NCBI GenBank assembly: GCA_003427395.1
Contig: BFEA01000162.1
Location: 2,788,274-2,816,453, forward strand
Length of the DNA stretch: 28,180 nt
Reading direction: 5' to 3'
Origin: Chara braunii
Lineage: Eukaryota; Streptophyta; Charophyceae; Charales; Characeae
A program made the position numbers and the translations under genes. Shown here in pieces: positions 9,000 through 18,258 of this stretch. The notes under the pieces are model-generated. The model was given only the letters and a program-made list of their open reading frames with translations. It was not told the DNA's origin and did not search any database. The stretch's first letter is position 1. Each line of letters opens with the position of its first letter.

Positions 9000-9948
9000 A
9001 ACCTATCGCTAACCTAAACAAGGACAGAACAGACTGGCTTCCACTAATTCAAGACTGATTGCATACGGAATCATCAAGGATATAATAATAATCAGTAACC
9101 CAAGAACTTCAGGAAAACCGTGTCAAATACAGCCATGACCTAACCCTCAACCCCTTCTCAACGACAAGCTGCCGATAGATCGGCCAGGTGACCACTAATC
9201 AGATCCTAATTACTAATACAAGACTAATTAGTCCAACCATATCTCCTAATCATTGTAATCAATGGACAGACTATAATAGCAGAAGAAAAAGATGACATGT
9301 GTAAATACTTATTTAACAAATATACGAATGAGCAAACAGCCAACTCTCACCCATCTCTCGTGTGTCTCTCCCTTTCCACCCACTCAATTCACAGCGCACA
9401 TGGGTGAACAGACTGCTGGGAACTAGTCCCACATCATCACCTGCTCCATCTCATCATCAGCACCCTTCCCACACACGCTCCCATCTCCCGCCAAAACCAC
9501 CAGGAACTGGAATGACGCTCAAGACTGAACGCCACTTATACCTCACAGGAGAGACGGCCCTCAAGCAAATTGCACAACCGCATTGTAAGAACTGAATTAG
9601 ACAGGTGAGATAGGGCAATGAGCACTTACCCTCGTTGAAGACTCTCACCCAATACAACTCACTAACTGGAATAGTTGATGACATCATCTGAAGCCCGGTC
9701 AATTCCAATCAACGCTGAAAACATATGAGCCAGATTACAGAACCGTATAATGCTGATCACGTACCATATTGGTAATTACAATCACCAAGGGAAGTTGTCA
9801 CCACTTGTCATGCACTCTCCCTCCCTTCCACCCACTTCTCCTCTAAGTGGACAGGGACAGCTAACGACAGATGTGCGCAGTCCCACACCTCACTCCTTCA
9901 CCATCACCAAGTAGTGCGGACACAGCGAAGCGGCAGAAACAGGGAGCG
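9000..9948. other. Leader-side flank of the minus-strand gypsy element
   Basis: No coding sequence supported. The sequence is AT-rich at 9180-9320 and C/T-rich at 9360-9480 and 9800-9900. It lies where an untranslated leader between primer-binding site and gag would be. Confidence 0.3.
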
Positions 9949-9960
9949 TTCTGATACAAA
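9949..9960 (-). other. Primer-binding-site-like sequence
   Basis: The minus strand reads TTGTATCAGAAC, close to TGGTATCAGAGC, the complement of the initiator Met-tRNA 3' end that primes many plant LTR retrotransposons. It directly abuts the end of the LTR-like repeat at 9961. It has several mismatches, so confidence is limited. Confidence 0.35.
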
Positions 9961-10075
9961 GGAACCGTAGCAGAGGAAACTCGAATCAGAAGATCATTGA
10001 GATCTCGTGCACAAGGATTGCCAAAGCGCTAAAGCTAAGAGTCAAAATGGCAATGCATTAATCACACATGCATAA
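9961..10075 (-). repeat. Possible 5' LTR end of the minus-strand gypsy element
   Basis: Similar to 2783-2885, as described there, and adjacent to a PBS-like sequence. Its upstream limit is unknown. Confidence 0.35.
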
Positions 10076-11171
10076 GATGTTGACAATATTGATGTGTCTT
10101 GATGAAGACAGGCCCCGACTCACCTCCAATCTATCAATCCAACAACAATAATAGTAACACTCTTTAATGTCGGTCTCTATTGACTAACGTAACGAGCAGT
10201 CACCAACCGTATCTGCTAGCCCACTCTAATGCTCACTGAAGGACAATGCCACTCAGCTCCATGCTCCTTCCACAAATGACCAGATGAACACGTATACGTA
10301 CACGCTAAAGCTTACGTTCCCATCCACTGGCTATGTCCCTTGCCACTCTCATCCTCACCACCTTTCTCTCTCCTACACCGAGGACCTCCCTTTTCTAGCC
10401 CCCATTCTCTCGCTCCCTCCCCAACCTGGCTATCCTTAGCTCTCTCCTACTCACAGGACCTCACTTTCCTAGCACCACTGGGCACTGACAGGCAATGATA
10501 GCACTCAGCTGTACGTGGGCTCTCTCACAGCAAACAGTCTGCCCAAAAAGATGCTGCCTTTGCCCTCGCGGCCGTCTATATTCATTGGCCGGGGTCCCAA
10601 CTCGGCTTGTAGTTACTGCCTCCGGAATATTCTGCACAGGCCACGGCCTATCACGACCTAGATTGCCAGAATCGTACCTGGACTTGGCGTGCCCATCCTT
10701 TCCATGTTTGACCGGGCCAAAATCTCTGTGGCCAAAACTTAGGGCCTACCCATCTTCACCCGGGATTCTGAGGCCCTATCAGCCTCACAGAAAAAATTGA
10801 AAACACTAACAACTTTCTGCTGAGGATCACTTCCAAATTCCTTATTAATTTCAAGTTAAAAGGAACATGGGAAAAGAACTTAAGCACCCCTCACTGACCC
10901 AACAAGAAACTGGAGGATAAGGCCAGATTCTGACTCGTCAGGCAAGCACAAACCCCGAGCAAGCCTTGCCACATTTTTCGCTCACCCGGTTTATCCAGGT
11001 GGACTGGTGTCTGCCCACCAGGTGAAGCCCAGCCATGTGCCCAGGTAGCCTGGGGCAAAACCTAGTTTTGGGTGTCAGAAAGCGAAGATCAGATACACCA
11101 TCAATCTCGGGAGGTCCTTGATTGACAAACTCATTAAGGATGCTAGTCAGCAGCTAGTTTGGGGGAAAAGG
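10076..11171. other. Unassigned, C-rich and low-information
   Basis: No gene is supported. At 10490-10800 a 101-codon plus-strand frame exists with no recognisable domain. The GGCC-rich stretch at 10590-10770 and the CAGGTGG/CCACCAGG arms at 10990-11030 suggest remnants of small inverted-repeat elements. Confidence 0.3.
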
Positions 11172-11209
11172 CTGCCTTTGCCCTATCAATTGATAGGAGA
11201 CAAAAGGCA
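11172..11209. repeat. Hairpin with a 14-bp perfect palindrome
   Basis: CTATCAATTGATAG (11183-11196) is a perfect palindrome. Outside it, TGCCTTTG pairs with CAAAAGGCA with small bulges, giving a stem of about 15 bp. Function unknown. Confidence 0.6.
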
Positions 11210-11676
11210 ACCCTATTCACCGTTCAGGTCTCCATTTTGTGAAGTTTGAACCAGCAAATTATTGTAAAATAATTCCAGGCAATGTCTTGGACGATACAGT
11301 GAAAGCTTCGATCAACGGTGACCTGTGCAATACCACTCAGATTTGGCAAGTGAGAGCTCTATAGACGCAGAGCTGCAAGGCAGACTAACCACACAACATA
11401 AATACTTTGTAAACAAAGGACTTGTCGGAGAAACCATTTTGTTCCACACCGAAAGAGAAAGAGAGAAACACAGACAGACTAGCCATATGCACAAAACACA
11501 CTGATGCAAGTCTCCAATGTGCAAACAGGAGTGGTGATTTCTTTCTGATGTTATGACGGAGGACAGGGAGGTTGTTGCGGGAGGAGTCGCATACATGTAC
11601 AGAGGCGCGCACAACTTTGCATGCCAAACTTCAACCTGCAGAAGTATGACATGTGAATGTGTGTGCGCATAACAAT

Positions 11677-11722
11677 GAGAGAGAGAGAGAGAGAGAGAGA
11701 GAACAATGAGAGAGAGAGAGAT
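11677..11722. repeat. (GA)n microsatellite, interrupted
   Basis: GAGA runs on either side of one AACAAT interruption. Confidence 0.95.
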
Positions 11723-12114
11723 GGATTGCCTAGTACAAGGGGGGGTTAATTTCATTGTCCTTTTCTCCTGAGAGACTATTCTGTGTTTTTAGCACAATCA
11801 TGCAAGGTTGCAAGGAACAGCATGTGAGAAGACAAAAATGTCAAGCAGCAAGAGCTCATTCAAGACCATGCATGAGTAGACCCATGGTGATTGATTGCCA
11901 GCCACGTGTGTAAGCCTTAGGAGTATGGTGGCTGGGGTCTATGGTCCCCCGGGGCAGTGAGGGTGGCAGATAAAAGAGTAGATGAGGCAATCCATTCGGA
12001 TAGGAACCGGGAAAATGGTTCAAGGTTCCTCCAAGGTCTCCGGCCACTAAAATACCCTGGGTGTTAAAGAAAAAAAGAAAAAAAGACCGTGCTATTCACA
12101 CCTCCCCAGAATCA
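11723..12114. other. No feature seen
   Basis: No gene is supported. A16-17-like A-rich tract with two G breaks lies at about 12067-12086, just before the truncated gypsy copy, and may be the tail of an unrecognised retroposon. Confidence 0.3.
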
Positions 12115-12122
12115 ATACAAGT

Positions 12123-12670
12123 GAGTTTGGGAAGGACAGCGTTATCTACCTTGGGCACAGGATTTACACTGCGTACCTTGAGCCACAGGCAGTGAAGGTG
12201 AAGGTGGAAGCCATCACCTCATGGCCTCAACATGCGAATGTGCATGATCTACGGCGATTCTTGGATCTTGCATCCTGCTAAAGGACATTTGTTTCAAATT
12301 CCTCAGCAATATCCCGCCCTTGAGAACAAATGACAAGCAAGGACGTTTGTTTTGCATGAAGTGAGGAATGTGAGACTGTGTTTCAGAAATTGCAGAATGC
12401 AATTGGGAGTTATTCGGTCCTTTGCATAGCTGATCTCAATCTCTAGCTTTTGTTGTAACCACCAATGCAAGCCAATTTGGCGTTGGCACTGTTCTACAGC
12501 AAGATGATGGGAGTAGACTGCAGGGGTAGGAAGCTGACCTCCCAAAAGGTTGCCAGCTCCACTTAGGAATGCGAACTCTTCGCGCTTCAGGAAGCAATTG
12601 GAGTGTTGGAGGCATTACCTCCTTGGCCGGCGCTTCAAGGTCTATTCCAATCATCAGATTCTGTAGTGGA
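12123..12670 (+). pseudogene. Gypsy RT C-terminus and RNase H, first part
   Basis: The reading contains VIYLGHRIYTAYLEPQAVK, VEAITSWPQHANVHDLRRFL and DLASC, matching YLGH.I...G...P.KV.AI..WP.P..V..LR.FLGL. After frameshifts come FVVTTNASQFGVGTVLQQDD (the RNase H V.TDAS..G.G.VL.Q block) and RKLTSQKVASST, ECELFALQEAIG (the SRKLT..E..YS..E.ELLAL block). In-frame stops are common. The similarity breaks at 12671, where a MITE begins. Confidence 0.75.
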
Positions 12671-12848
12671 TTAAACCAGCAGTACACGGCCCCAGTCTTG
12701 CAGAAAAAAAACTTGTCTCCAGCACCGAAGAAGTCGGGGCTGGCGCGTCCTTGATAAAAATCCTAAATGGCCGGCGTAGAGTTTCGGGCCTTCAAAACTC
12801 ATGATGAGGGGGCCGCGACCGATGTATGACCGTGTACTGGTGGTTTAA
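12671..12848 (-). mobile_element. MITE copy A, TTA(A)-flanked
   Basis: The element is bounded by TTAA on both sides. Its left end ACCAGCAGTACACGG and right end CCGTGTACTGGTGGT are inverted with one mismatch. The interior matches the reverse complement of copy E (24061-24193): both have CAG.CTTGCAGAAAA.AAACTTGTC near one end and a GGG.C.CGCG.CC.ATGTATG.CCGTGTAC block at the other. It has no coding capacity. The TTA/TTAA target suggests PIF/Harbinger or a related superfamily, but the termini do not match a family I know. Confidence 0.8.
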
Positions 12849-12974
12849 AGCACCAGTGCACGCCAGCTGTCAGCCGCAGGCCCCTTTCGAAGGCCGCCCA
12901 CCGCCGATTCATTTTATCTGCAGCGCTCGGCCTCAGGTTCTCCAGTTAACTGGGGCCATGTACAGGTGGTTTAA
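12845..12974. mobile_element. MITE copy B, abutting copy A
   Basis: It shares the TTAA at 12845-12848 with copy A. Its left end GCACCAGTGCACGCC and right end GGCCATGTACAGGTGGT are degenerate versions of the family ends. A TTAA follows at 12971-12974 (TTTAA). The interior, with GGCCGCCCACCGCCGATTC, differs from copy A and resembles the hairpin at 18259-18307. It looks like a second insertion into the duplicated target of the first, or an old composite. Confidence 0.6.
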
Positions 12975-13219
12975 GACCCGGCCCAAACTCAACACTACCT
13001 TGACTCGATGGTGCCAAGCGATTGATGTGTACAACTTCGGAGCTCAAGCACAAAAACGGCTATTATAATTGCGTTGCTAATGCTCTATCTCATCACCCAG
13101 AATGTATGAACTCCATTGTTAAACCACCAATACGTCCGAAAAAGGAGATTCAGCATAAAAAAATAGGTGGCCACGAACTGCCGATGCATTTTATCGAGGG
13201 CTCATGGCCTCCAAATTTG
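12975..13219 (+). pseudogene. Gypsy RNase H C-terminal remnant
   Basis: After the MITE pair the plus strand reads LTRWCQAIDVYNF, a frameshift, then ELKHKNGYYNCVANALSHHP. This matches RW...L..YDFEI.YKPGKEN.VADALSRRP, the conserved end of RNase H. It continues as a Lys/Pro-rich stretch (PPIRPKKEIQHKKIGGHE) to a stop after 13219. Confidence 0.75.
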
Positions 13220-13375
13220 TAGGAGAGGCTCAACTGAAAGAATTCACGCTGCAGACAACCCAAGTCCCGGTCCTAGGGTCCCAAAATTGTCCCAGTTCCA
13301 GATGGCCCCGGTCCCAGGCTGTCCCCAGTAGCGTAGGGCATACGGTCCATAGGCCGAAGCGTCGTAGGTTGGTAA

Positions 13376-13391
13376 GTGTCGGTACCGACAC
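13376..13391. repeat. 16-bp perfect palindrome
   Basis: GTGTCGGTACCGACAC is its own reverse complement. Confidence 0.9.
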
Positions 13392-14550
13392 ATCACAGGT
13401 CCGTAAAAGTCAGTCCAGTACCCGACCAGAAAAGTCCAGTCCAGTCCAGTACAGTTCCAAGTCCTATTTTTGCAGCATGTCCAAGGAAAGTCCAGAAGCT
13501 ACCAGGCCGACAAAATGATTGCAGCAGACAGGCCGCGGCCGATGGTACCAGTCTGAAGCAAGCCAAGCCAAGTCAAGTGCTATATTTAGCAGCTACAGTG
13601 CAAGGCTCATCGCGTGTTCAATTGCACGATGCAGAAGCGCTGCTGCCGCTTGTGCGTTAAGGCACTTGGGCACTTCGTGCCTGAAGGACGAAGGGTGCGC
13701 TTGAGAGTTACTCCATATCTGGGGTAGAGGGAGATAGGAAGGAGGGCGGCCATAGCCGCCAAGTGTGAAGCTTACCTGAGTGGGTGCATCCAGGGTTACG
13801 ATGTAGTGTAGAGACCGAGGGTGAGGCAGAGCGAGCCAAGTCAAAAAGAAGAGCGGGAGTGCAGAGGGAGAGAGAAGACATAGCCATCATCCGGTCGAGA
13901 TCAGTTCAGAGCCGCTGGTGACATAAACGTTTCTTTGTATAATAACGATAATTTTGGAGGCGGTTTCCACTTGTGTCAATTGTATCTCAACTTCAGCTTC
14001 TCACGTGTGAACTCTCGTGTGAATGCTCATTGACGTATGTGAGGTGAAACTTGATGAGAACTTGGTTCATTTCACAACACCCAAGGACCCTATTTTTAGG
14101 CCTGTAATGACCCTCCAAAACACAGACTGAGAACACTGCTGATTCTGGGATATGCTGCTGGAATGAATGCCTTGCTGAGATTCCCGCATTCTGCTCTGGT
14201 TTCCAAGTCTGTGTGTGTTGCGTGCCTGTCTAAGTGCTTGTCAGCTGAGTGCATGTGTGACCCGCAAGGGTACTTGTTGGTTGAAAGGCCCGGCAGGGCT
14301 GGTACTTACCTGTGGCCGTGACTTTGAGGGTTGCAGCGGGGAAAACACTCAAGTAGCGGGGGTAGGCCCGCGACACTTAGAGCAGTGGGGAAAAACACTC
14401 AAGTAGCAGGTAGGCCGGTACCACTCAAGTAGTGGTAGAAGTGTCAGGTACTGGAGGCCGAGCAGAAGAAGACAAAAAGTTGGCATTTTTAGAGGCCCAG
14501 TAGCGGTAGGTTAGAGGTAGGCCGGTACCAGTCCAAGTAGCCTGAGTCTA

Positions 14551-14555
14551 GGGCC
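14551..14555. repeat. 5-bp target duplication of solo LTR, left
   Basis: GGGCC directly before the TGT that opens the LTR; the same five bases follow the closing ACA at 15344-15348. Confidence 0.6.
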
Positions 14556-14998
14556 TGTCCGGACGATAGCAGACCCTGGAATGATGTTTCCCTCCCAAAG
14601 GGAGGAGGTACCGATTGCTAAGAGGCCGCTCGGCCTAGGAAGTCACCGCCCAAGAGGCCAGTAGGCCGCTATATCTTCCGGAGGAACAAGCAGCTCCTCC
14701 TCGTTTGCGGTATGCAAGGATTGGCGACATGCTGCTGCTGGAGCCAAGCGCTGGACTTGGCCAGCGCTGCCTGGAGGTGACAAGCAGCTGGGCGCTCAGC
14801 CTGGCTATGGCGAGCAGCCCAGCCTGAGGAGGAGGTAGAAAGGGGCGAAGGAGGAGAGTGGCAAGGTACCTACCTGGCTATGGTAGACACCATCATCATC
14901 ACCTTGTTGGGCGCTGCATCTGGAAGGCCCCAGTTGGGGTAGTGCCGCACCAAGGAAGCTCGAGGCAGAGTCAGGCATGGCGGCTCAGTCAGCAGCAG

Positions 14999-15121
14999 CA
15001 TAGCTGCTTTGGGTTGTCCTTTGGACAGGAGTGCAGCGACATAGCTGCTTTGCGTTGTCCTTTGGACAGGAGTGCAGCAACATAGCTGCTTTGCGTTGTC
15101 CTTTGCACAGGAGGGCCTCAG
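14999..15121. repeat. 41-bp minisatellite, 3 units
   Basis: Units start near CATAGCTGCTTTG at 14999, 15040 and 15081 with the shared body GTTGTCCTTTGGACAGGAG. Few differences separate the units, so the array is recent. Confidence 0.9.
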
Positions 15122-15203
15122 TAGTCCGCCATAGCCTAGGCATGTGAGAGGTGGAAGAAGGGGGGAAGCCATAGCTATGGTGGACCTATTGTGATGTCAG
15201 CAG

Positions 15204-15232
15204 TTCTTCTTCTTCTTCTTCTTCTTCTTCTT
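15204..15232. repeat. (CTT)n microsatellite
   Basis: About nine TTC units followed by a CT-rich run. Confidence 0.95.
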
Positions 15233-15343
15233 TCTCTCTTCTTTGGTCTCTATCTCTTTGCAAGTGCTTTCATTTATTTCGCAATTGGGTGGCATTGTCT
15301 TTCATTGTGAATTTGCACTTTGGGAATGACCAGGATCGTAACA

Positions 15344-15348
15344 GGGCC
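15344..15348. repeat. 5-bp target duplication of solo LTR, right
   Basis: GGGCC, identical to 14551-14555. Confidence 0.6.
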
Positions 15349-15518
15349 CATCTTTACACCGTTGCTGCCTGATGCCGGTTGCCAGCCTGATTTCCACATA
15401 CAGGACGGTATGCTGCTCCGCGTACATGTGAAACGTGATAGGAAGCGTGTGCCTGAGGCAATTCATCTCGAATTCTGGGCGAATGTATCAACAACGGGAC
15501 GGTCACTTTCAAACTTTT

Positions 15519-15632
15519 GTGAGTTTAGTGCAGAATTTTTATCGGCATGGTATGGAGGGATCTGTTTAAAATGTATGTGAGTTTAGTGCAGAAGTTTTAT
15601 CAGCATGGTACGAAGGGATCTGTACGTAAGTT
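15519..15632. repeat. 58-bp tandem duplication in integrase
   Basis: GTGAGTTTAGTGCAGAA at 15519 recurs at 15577, and CGGCATGGTATGGAGGGATC recurs as CAGCATGGTACGAAGGGATC. Because 58 is not a multiple of three, the duplication shifts the integrase frame. Confidence 0.85.
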
Positions 15633-16512
15633 CGCGGAGAGTTGTCAAGTCTTCCAAAGGAACAAACTCCACCGGCAGCAACCCCGTGGTTTCCTTATAG
15701 TTCCCTTCGTGTTCCCGAGGGCCCCAGTGAATCTTTTTCCATCGACTTCACTGACATGGGAAGGGAAAGCACAAGTGGGTTCTCTCAGATCATGGTGTGT
15801 GTTGGAAGGTTTTCCTAACTTCGTCACTTTCATTGCTCTGCCACCCCATGCACCGATGGATCTGGTCATTGAGGAATTAGAGAAGCACTACATTCTAGAA
15901 TGGGGGCCCCCGAAAACGCTTGCAAGCAATCAGGACACCCGCATCATTAGTTCGCAGTAGAAATCCCTCACTACGAAGTTGCAGTTGGCCATGACTTAAG
16001 GTCGTCATGCAGAGGCAACTGGACAAGCAGAAGAAATGAACCAAACAGTCACACAATCATTGTGTTCGCTTTTAGTCCCTGATCAGAACAGTCGGGACAA
16101 GGACCTACCAATAGTACGGAATCTGTACAACCAGTCCATCCATTCTGCTTCCGGTATGACCCCATATGAGTTGCAGGTCAGTTACTCAGTTCACAGTCGC
16201 ATTGATTACTTATGGCCTGACCAGCATATCAGCTTGACCCCTGGCATGCCTGGGTACGGTGTAACGTACCAGTAACTGCTTATGTGCTGTCTCAGTGATA
16301 TGCAAACAGCAAGAGGCCATGGTTAGGGGGCATGCAAACAAGCAATGCAGATCTGCCACTCTCAAGGAAGGTGATTATGTCAAGGTCAAAATCTCCGAGT
16401 TCTCAGATGAGGAGGGAGTGTCACGCAAACTGCTGCCTCTTGACCATGGAGCCTGGCCTATTCAAGGTCCTAGAAGATGAGCACTTTGGACCCTCCTACG
16501 TCGTGGATTGTC

Positions 16513-16836
16513 CCCCGCAGCTGCGTACGTATCCCGTGTTTCATGCCCCTAAGTTGTAGCCCTGCACTAACTCAGATGAATTTCCCGCCAAGCCATCCAT
16601 GACTCTGCACCCCATGAATGGTAGCTGCGAGATTGATTGCATAAAGGTCGAAAACACAAATAATTAGTACATTTCCCCGCAGTTGCGTACGTATCCGGTG
16701 TTTCATGCACCTAAGTCGTACCCCTGCACTAACGCCAATGAATTCCCCAGCAAGTCGCCCACGACTCCACACCCCATGAATAGTAGCTCCAAGATTGATT
16801 GCATAAAGGTCGAAATGGCGAACATTTAGTACATTT
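16513..16836. repeat. 162-bp tandem duplication at pol 3' end
   Basis: CCCCGCAG.TGCGTACGTATC at about 16513 recurs at 16675. The similarity runs through GATTGATTGCATAAAGGTCG to TTAGTACATTT (16664 and 16826). The period is exactly 162 bp (54 codons), so the frame is kept. The first unit has a stop straight after PVFHAPKL; the second reads on as PVFHAPKSYPCTN to a later TAG. Confidence 0.9.
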
Positions 16837-16837
16837 C

Positions 16838-17139
16838 TCTATCATCCCCTCGATGATCTCCATTGGATTTCTTGGTCTGAACTGCAGACTGCTGCGCCAC
16901 TTTTGTCAACGCAAACGAGCGTGGACTGATGTGTGATTAGAACGCGTGCAAACCATACACGTGTACTATATGGTTTTTTGGCCTATAATGCATTTTGTGC
17001 AGCTCCCTAGGTTTTTTCTAGCTCGAAGGGACCTCGCTTCTGGGTCGGTGGGAGTGCAATGACCCGCACACAATCAGTCTGACTACGGGAACTCCTCGTA
17101 AGCCTAGCTGTACCAAAGCCTGAGTGAAGCTGTGAGGCC
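16838..17139. other. 3' flank of the plus-strand gypsy copy
   Basis: No gene seen. By position it should include a polypurine tract and 3' LTR, but no clear LTR start was found. Confidence 0.3.
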
Positions 17140-17560
17140 AAGATGCAAGAGTATGTCATTCGGGTACAATGAGTGACGTAGGAGCTCCTGCTGAGCGGCC
17201 GAGCTGGAGAGTGGAGAAGGATACCTACCTCGCTATGTAGTAGAAGGCGGAGGAGGGAGAAGGCCTTGGCTATGGAGCTAGAGGGTGAAGCGACCAATGC
17301 CAGGCTATGGAAAAGTGTGAGAAGGGTGTAGAAGTTGAGGAAAAGGGAGTGAGAGAGGAACCGACATGATAGACCCACCACCTATGGCTGTGGGGGACGT
17401 TCATCCTCCCTCGCTTGGTTGGCACTACATCCTAAAGGCCCCTGTGTGGGTTCCAGTTGGTCTTGAACAGCATGGCTATGGTGGAGAAGAGATGGGAGAC
17501 GCATAGAGAGATTGCTTTGTCCTTCGAACATTCGTGATGAGCATGGATGTTCCACCATAG
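17140..17560 (+). repeat. Diverged LTR-like segment
   Basis: It parallels 14840-15070 of the solo LTR in order. GGAGAGTGGAGAAGGATACC and TACCTCGCTATG resemble GGAGAGTGGCAAGGTACC and TACCTGGCTATGG. TTGGTTGGCACTACATCCTA resembles TTGTTGGGCGCTGCATCTGG. GCTTTGTCCTTCGAACATTC resembles the minisatellite unit. This suggests an older relative of the same LTR; ends were not resolved. Confidence 0.4.
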
Positions 17561-18258
17561 TGCTAGTTGCAGCCAGGAAGAGAGAAGTGACGATCTCGCC
17601 GAAAGGACTCTTTGAGTGCTGGCAATAAGGGGGATTGCTCTAACATCATTCCTGTTTATTCATACATTTGTCATTCTGAGGGAGATGAAGATGAGAGGGA
17701 AGGGATGGAAGGGAAGACGGTGGTTCACCTTGTGTATTTTGACTTCTTTAATTATTTTCATTCTTTTCATTCTGTTCCATTCTTTGTCTTTTGACTTTCA
17801 GCGAGTCTTGCATATTTGAGTTTTGCATTATATGGGTGTAACCCCTATGGTGGTTGCACGCCCGGCCAAGGAGATCAGGAACGGATTTGGGACAGTGGGT
17901 GCAAGTGGAACTGTCAGAACCATACGAGGGAGGGAAGAAATACTAATTCCTGCACCAAATTGCCAAATTCCGATGTCCCGTACACAAGGACAACGGCCAA
18001 ACGCTGTTGAAGACAGCACAAGAAGGCATACGTAGAACAAAGTGAACGCTGCTGGCTCGCACAATGAGATCACAGATGCACTGGATTGACGAGGATGACA
18101 GAATGCCAGCTCTTCAACTTCCGGGACGCAGATGAGGGTGAAGAAGAAGATTGAGGCTGTCTGGCCAACAGGTTTTTGTATTCGTTAAATCGCCACTACC
18201 TTTCCCCCTGTCGGGAAAAGTGGGAATATAGCCTACACCGCATTCTTCGTGCGCCGGG
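17561..18258. other. Unassigned; possible leader or gag-side sequence
   Basis: A 70-codon plus-strand frame (17823-18035) is rich in Arg, Thr and Gly and lies just after LTR-like sequence, where a gag start would be expected. No knuckle or capsid motif is visible, so no function is assigned. Confidence 0.25.

Larger units (their letters stand above)
2783..10075 (-). mobile_element. Decayed Ty3/gypsy LTR retrotransposon, minus-strand copy
   Basis: Going down the coordinates on the minus strand, the domain order is gag-like, zinc knuckle (6600), retropepsin (6318), RT (5815-5130), RNase H (5130-4650), integrase (4600-3640) and a pol C-terminus (3335-2941). Reverse transcriptase before integrase is the Ty3/gypsy order. 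Every domain has stops and frameshifts, and the RT catalytic YxDD region is missing, so it is dead. Two later insertions interrupt it: a hAT-like element in gag (7116-7842) and a ~360-bp element in integrase (3968-4328). The outer limits are uncertain because the LTR calls are weak. The plus-strand copy at 12.1-16.8 kb has the same pol C-terminal sequence type. Confidence 0.75.
13220..14555. other. Insertion between RNase H and integrase, unassigned part
   Basis: This is not gypsy pol. It contains a region dense in GTCC/CAGTCC motifs (13255-13470) with a 16-bp palindrome, then purine-rich sequence that resembles an LTR in composition. Three short repeats of CACTCAAGTAG lie at about 14347-14435. 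The motif density at 13255-13470 recalls the subterminal regions of the hAT-like element at 7116, but no matching ends or target duplication were found. Confidence 0.35.
14556..15343 (+). mobile_element. Candidate solo LTR, 788 bp
   Basis: It begins TGTCCGGACGATAGC and ends CAGGATCGTAACA, a TG...CA unit with TGT/ACA inverted termini and a GAT/ATC-containing extension. It is flanked by GGGCC on both sides, a 5-bp duplication as made by LTR retrotransposon integrases. It has no gag-pol of its own, and gypsy integrase sequence starts just after it, so it looks like a recombined solo LTR nested in the older element. The interior is purine-rich with repeated CTATGG and TACCTACCTGGCTATGG. A 41-bp minisatellite and a CTT tract lie in the second half. 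Orientation is not certain. Confidence 0.55.
12115..16837 (+). mobile_element. Decayed Ty3/gypsy copy, plus strand, 5'-truncated
   Basis: The plus strand begins in the RT C-terminus (12123), continues through RNase H (to 13219) and resumes with integrase and the pol C-terminus (15349-16837). Gag, protease and most of RT are missing. RNase H contains two MITEs (12671-12974). About 2.1 kb of other sequence, including a solo LTR, lies between RNase H and integrase. The C-terminal motif PLDHGAW...YPVFHAPKL is the same type as in the minus-strand copy at 3335-3140, so the two belong to one broad family. Confidence 0.75.
15349..16837 (+). pseudogene. Gypsy integrase and pol C-terminus
   Basis: Pieces in order on the plus strand are: a pre-integrase stretch (DFHIQDGMLLRVHV); KFYQHGTKGSVRKFAESCQV with FQRNK, the Y.WPGM...V..FV..C..CQRNK zinc region; PVNLFPSTSLTW for the D.ISMDFI region; PKTLASNQDTRIISSQ for PK.IVSDRDPRFTS, where the catalytic Asp is retained as QD; a TGQAEEMNQTV segment (NGQTERVN.T); SIHSASGMTPYELQVSY (.H.STG.SPFELVYG); and KLLPLDHGAW...YPVFHAPKL. 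Stops, a 58-bp frameshifting duplication and a 162-bp duplication show that it is dead. Confidence 0.85.

Noticed and set aside
14300-14312. U1 snRNA 5' end (ACTTACCTG)
   Set aside because: Only about ten bases match; the rest does not follow U1. Similar TACCTACCTG strings nearby belong to the LTR-like sequence.
15001-15121. CRISPR array
   Set aside because: Units are contiguous 41-bp repeats without variable spacers, in eukaryotic sequence.
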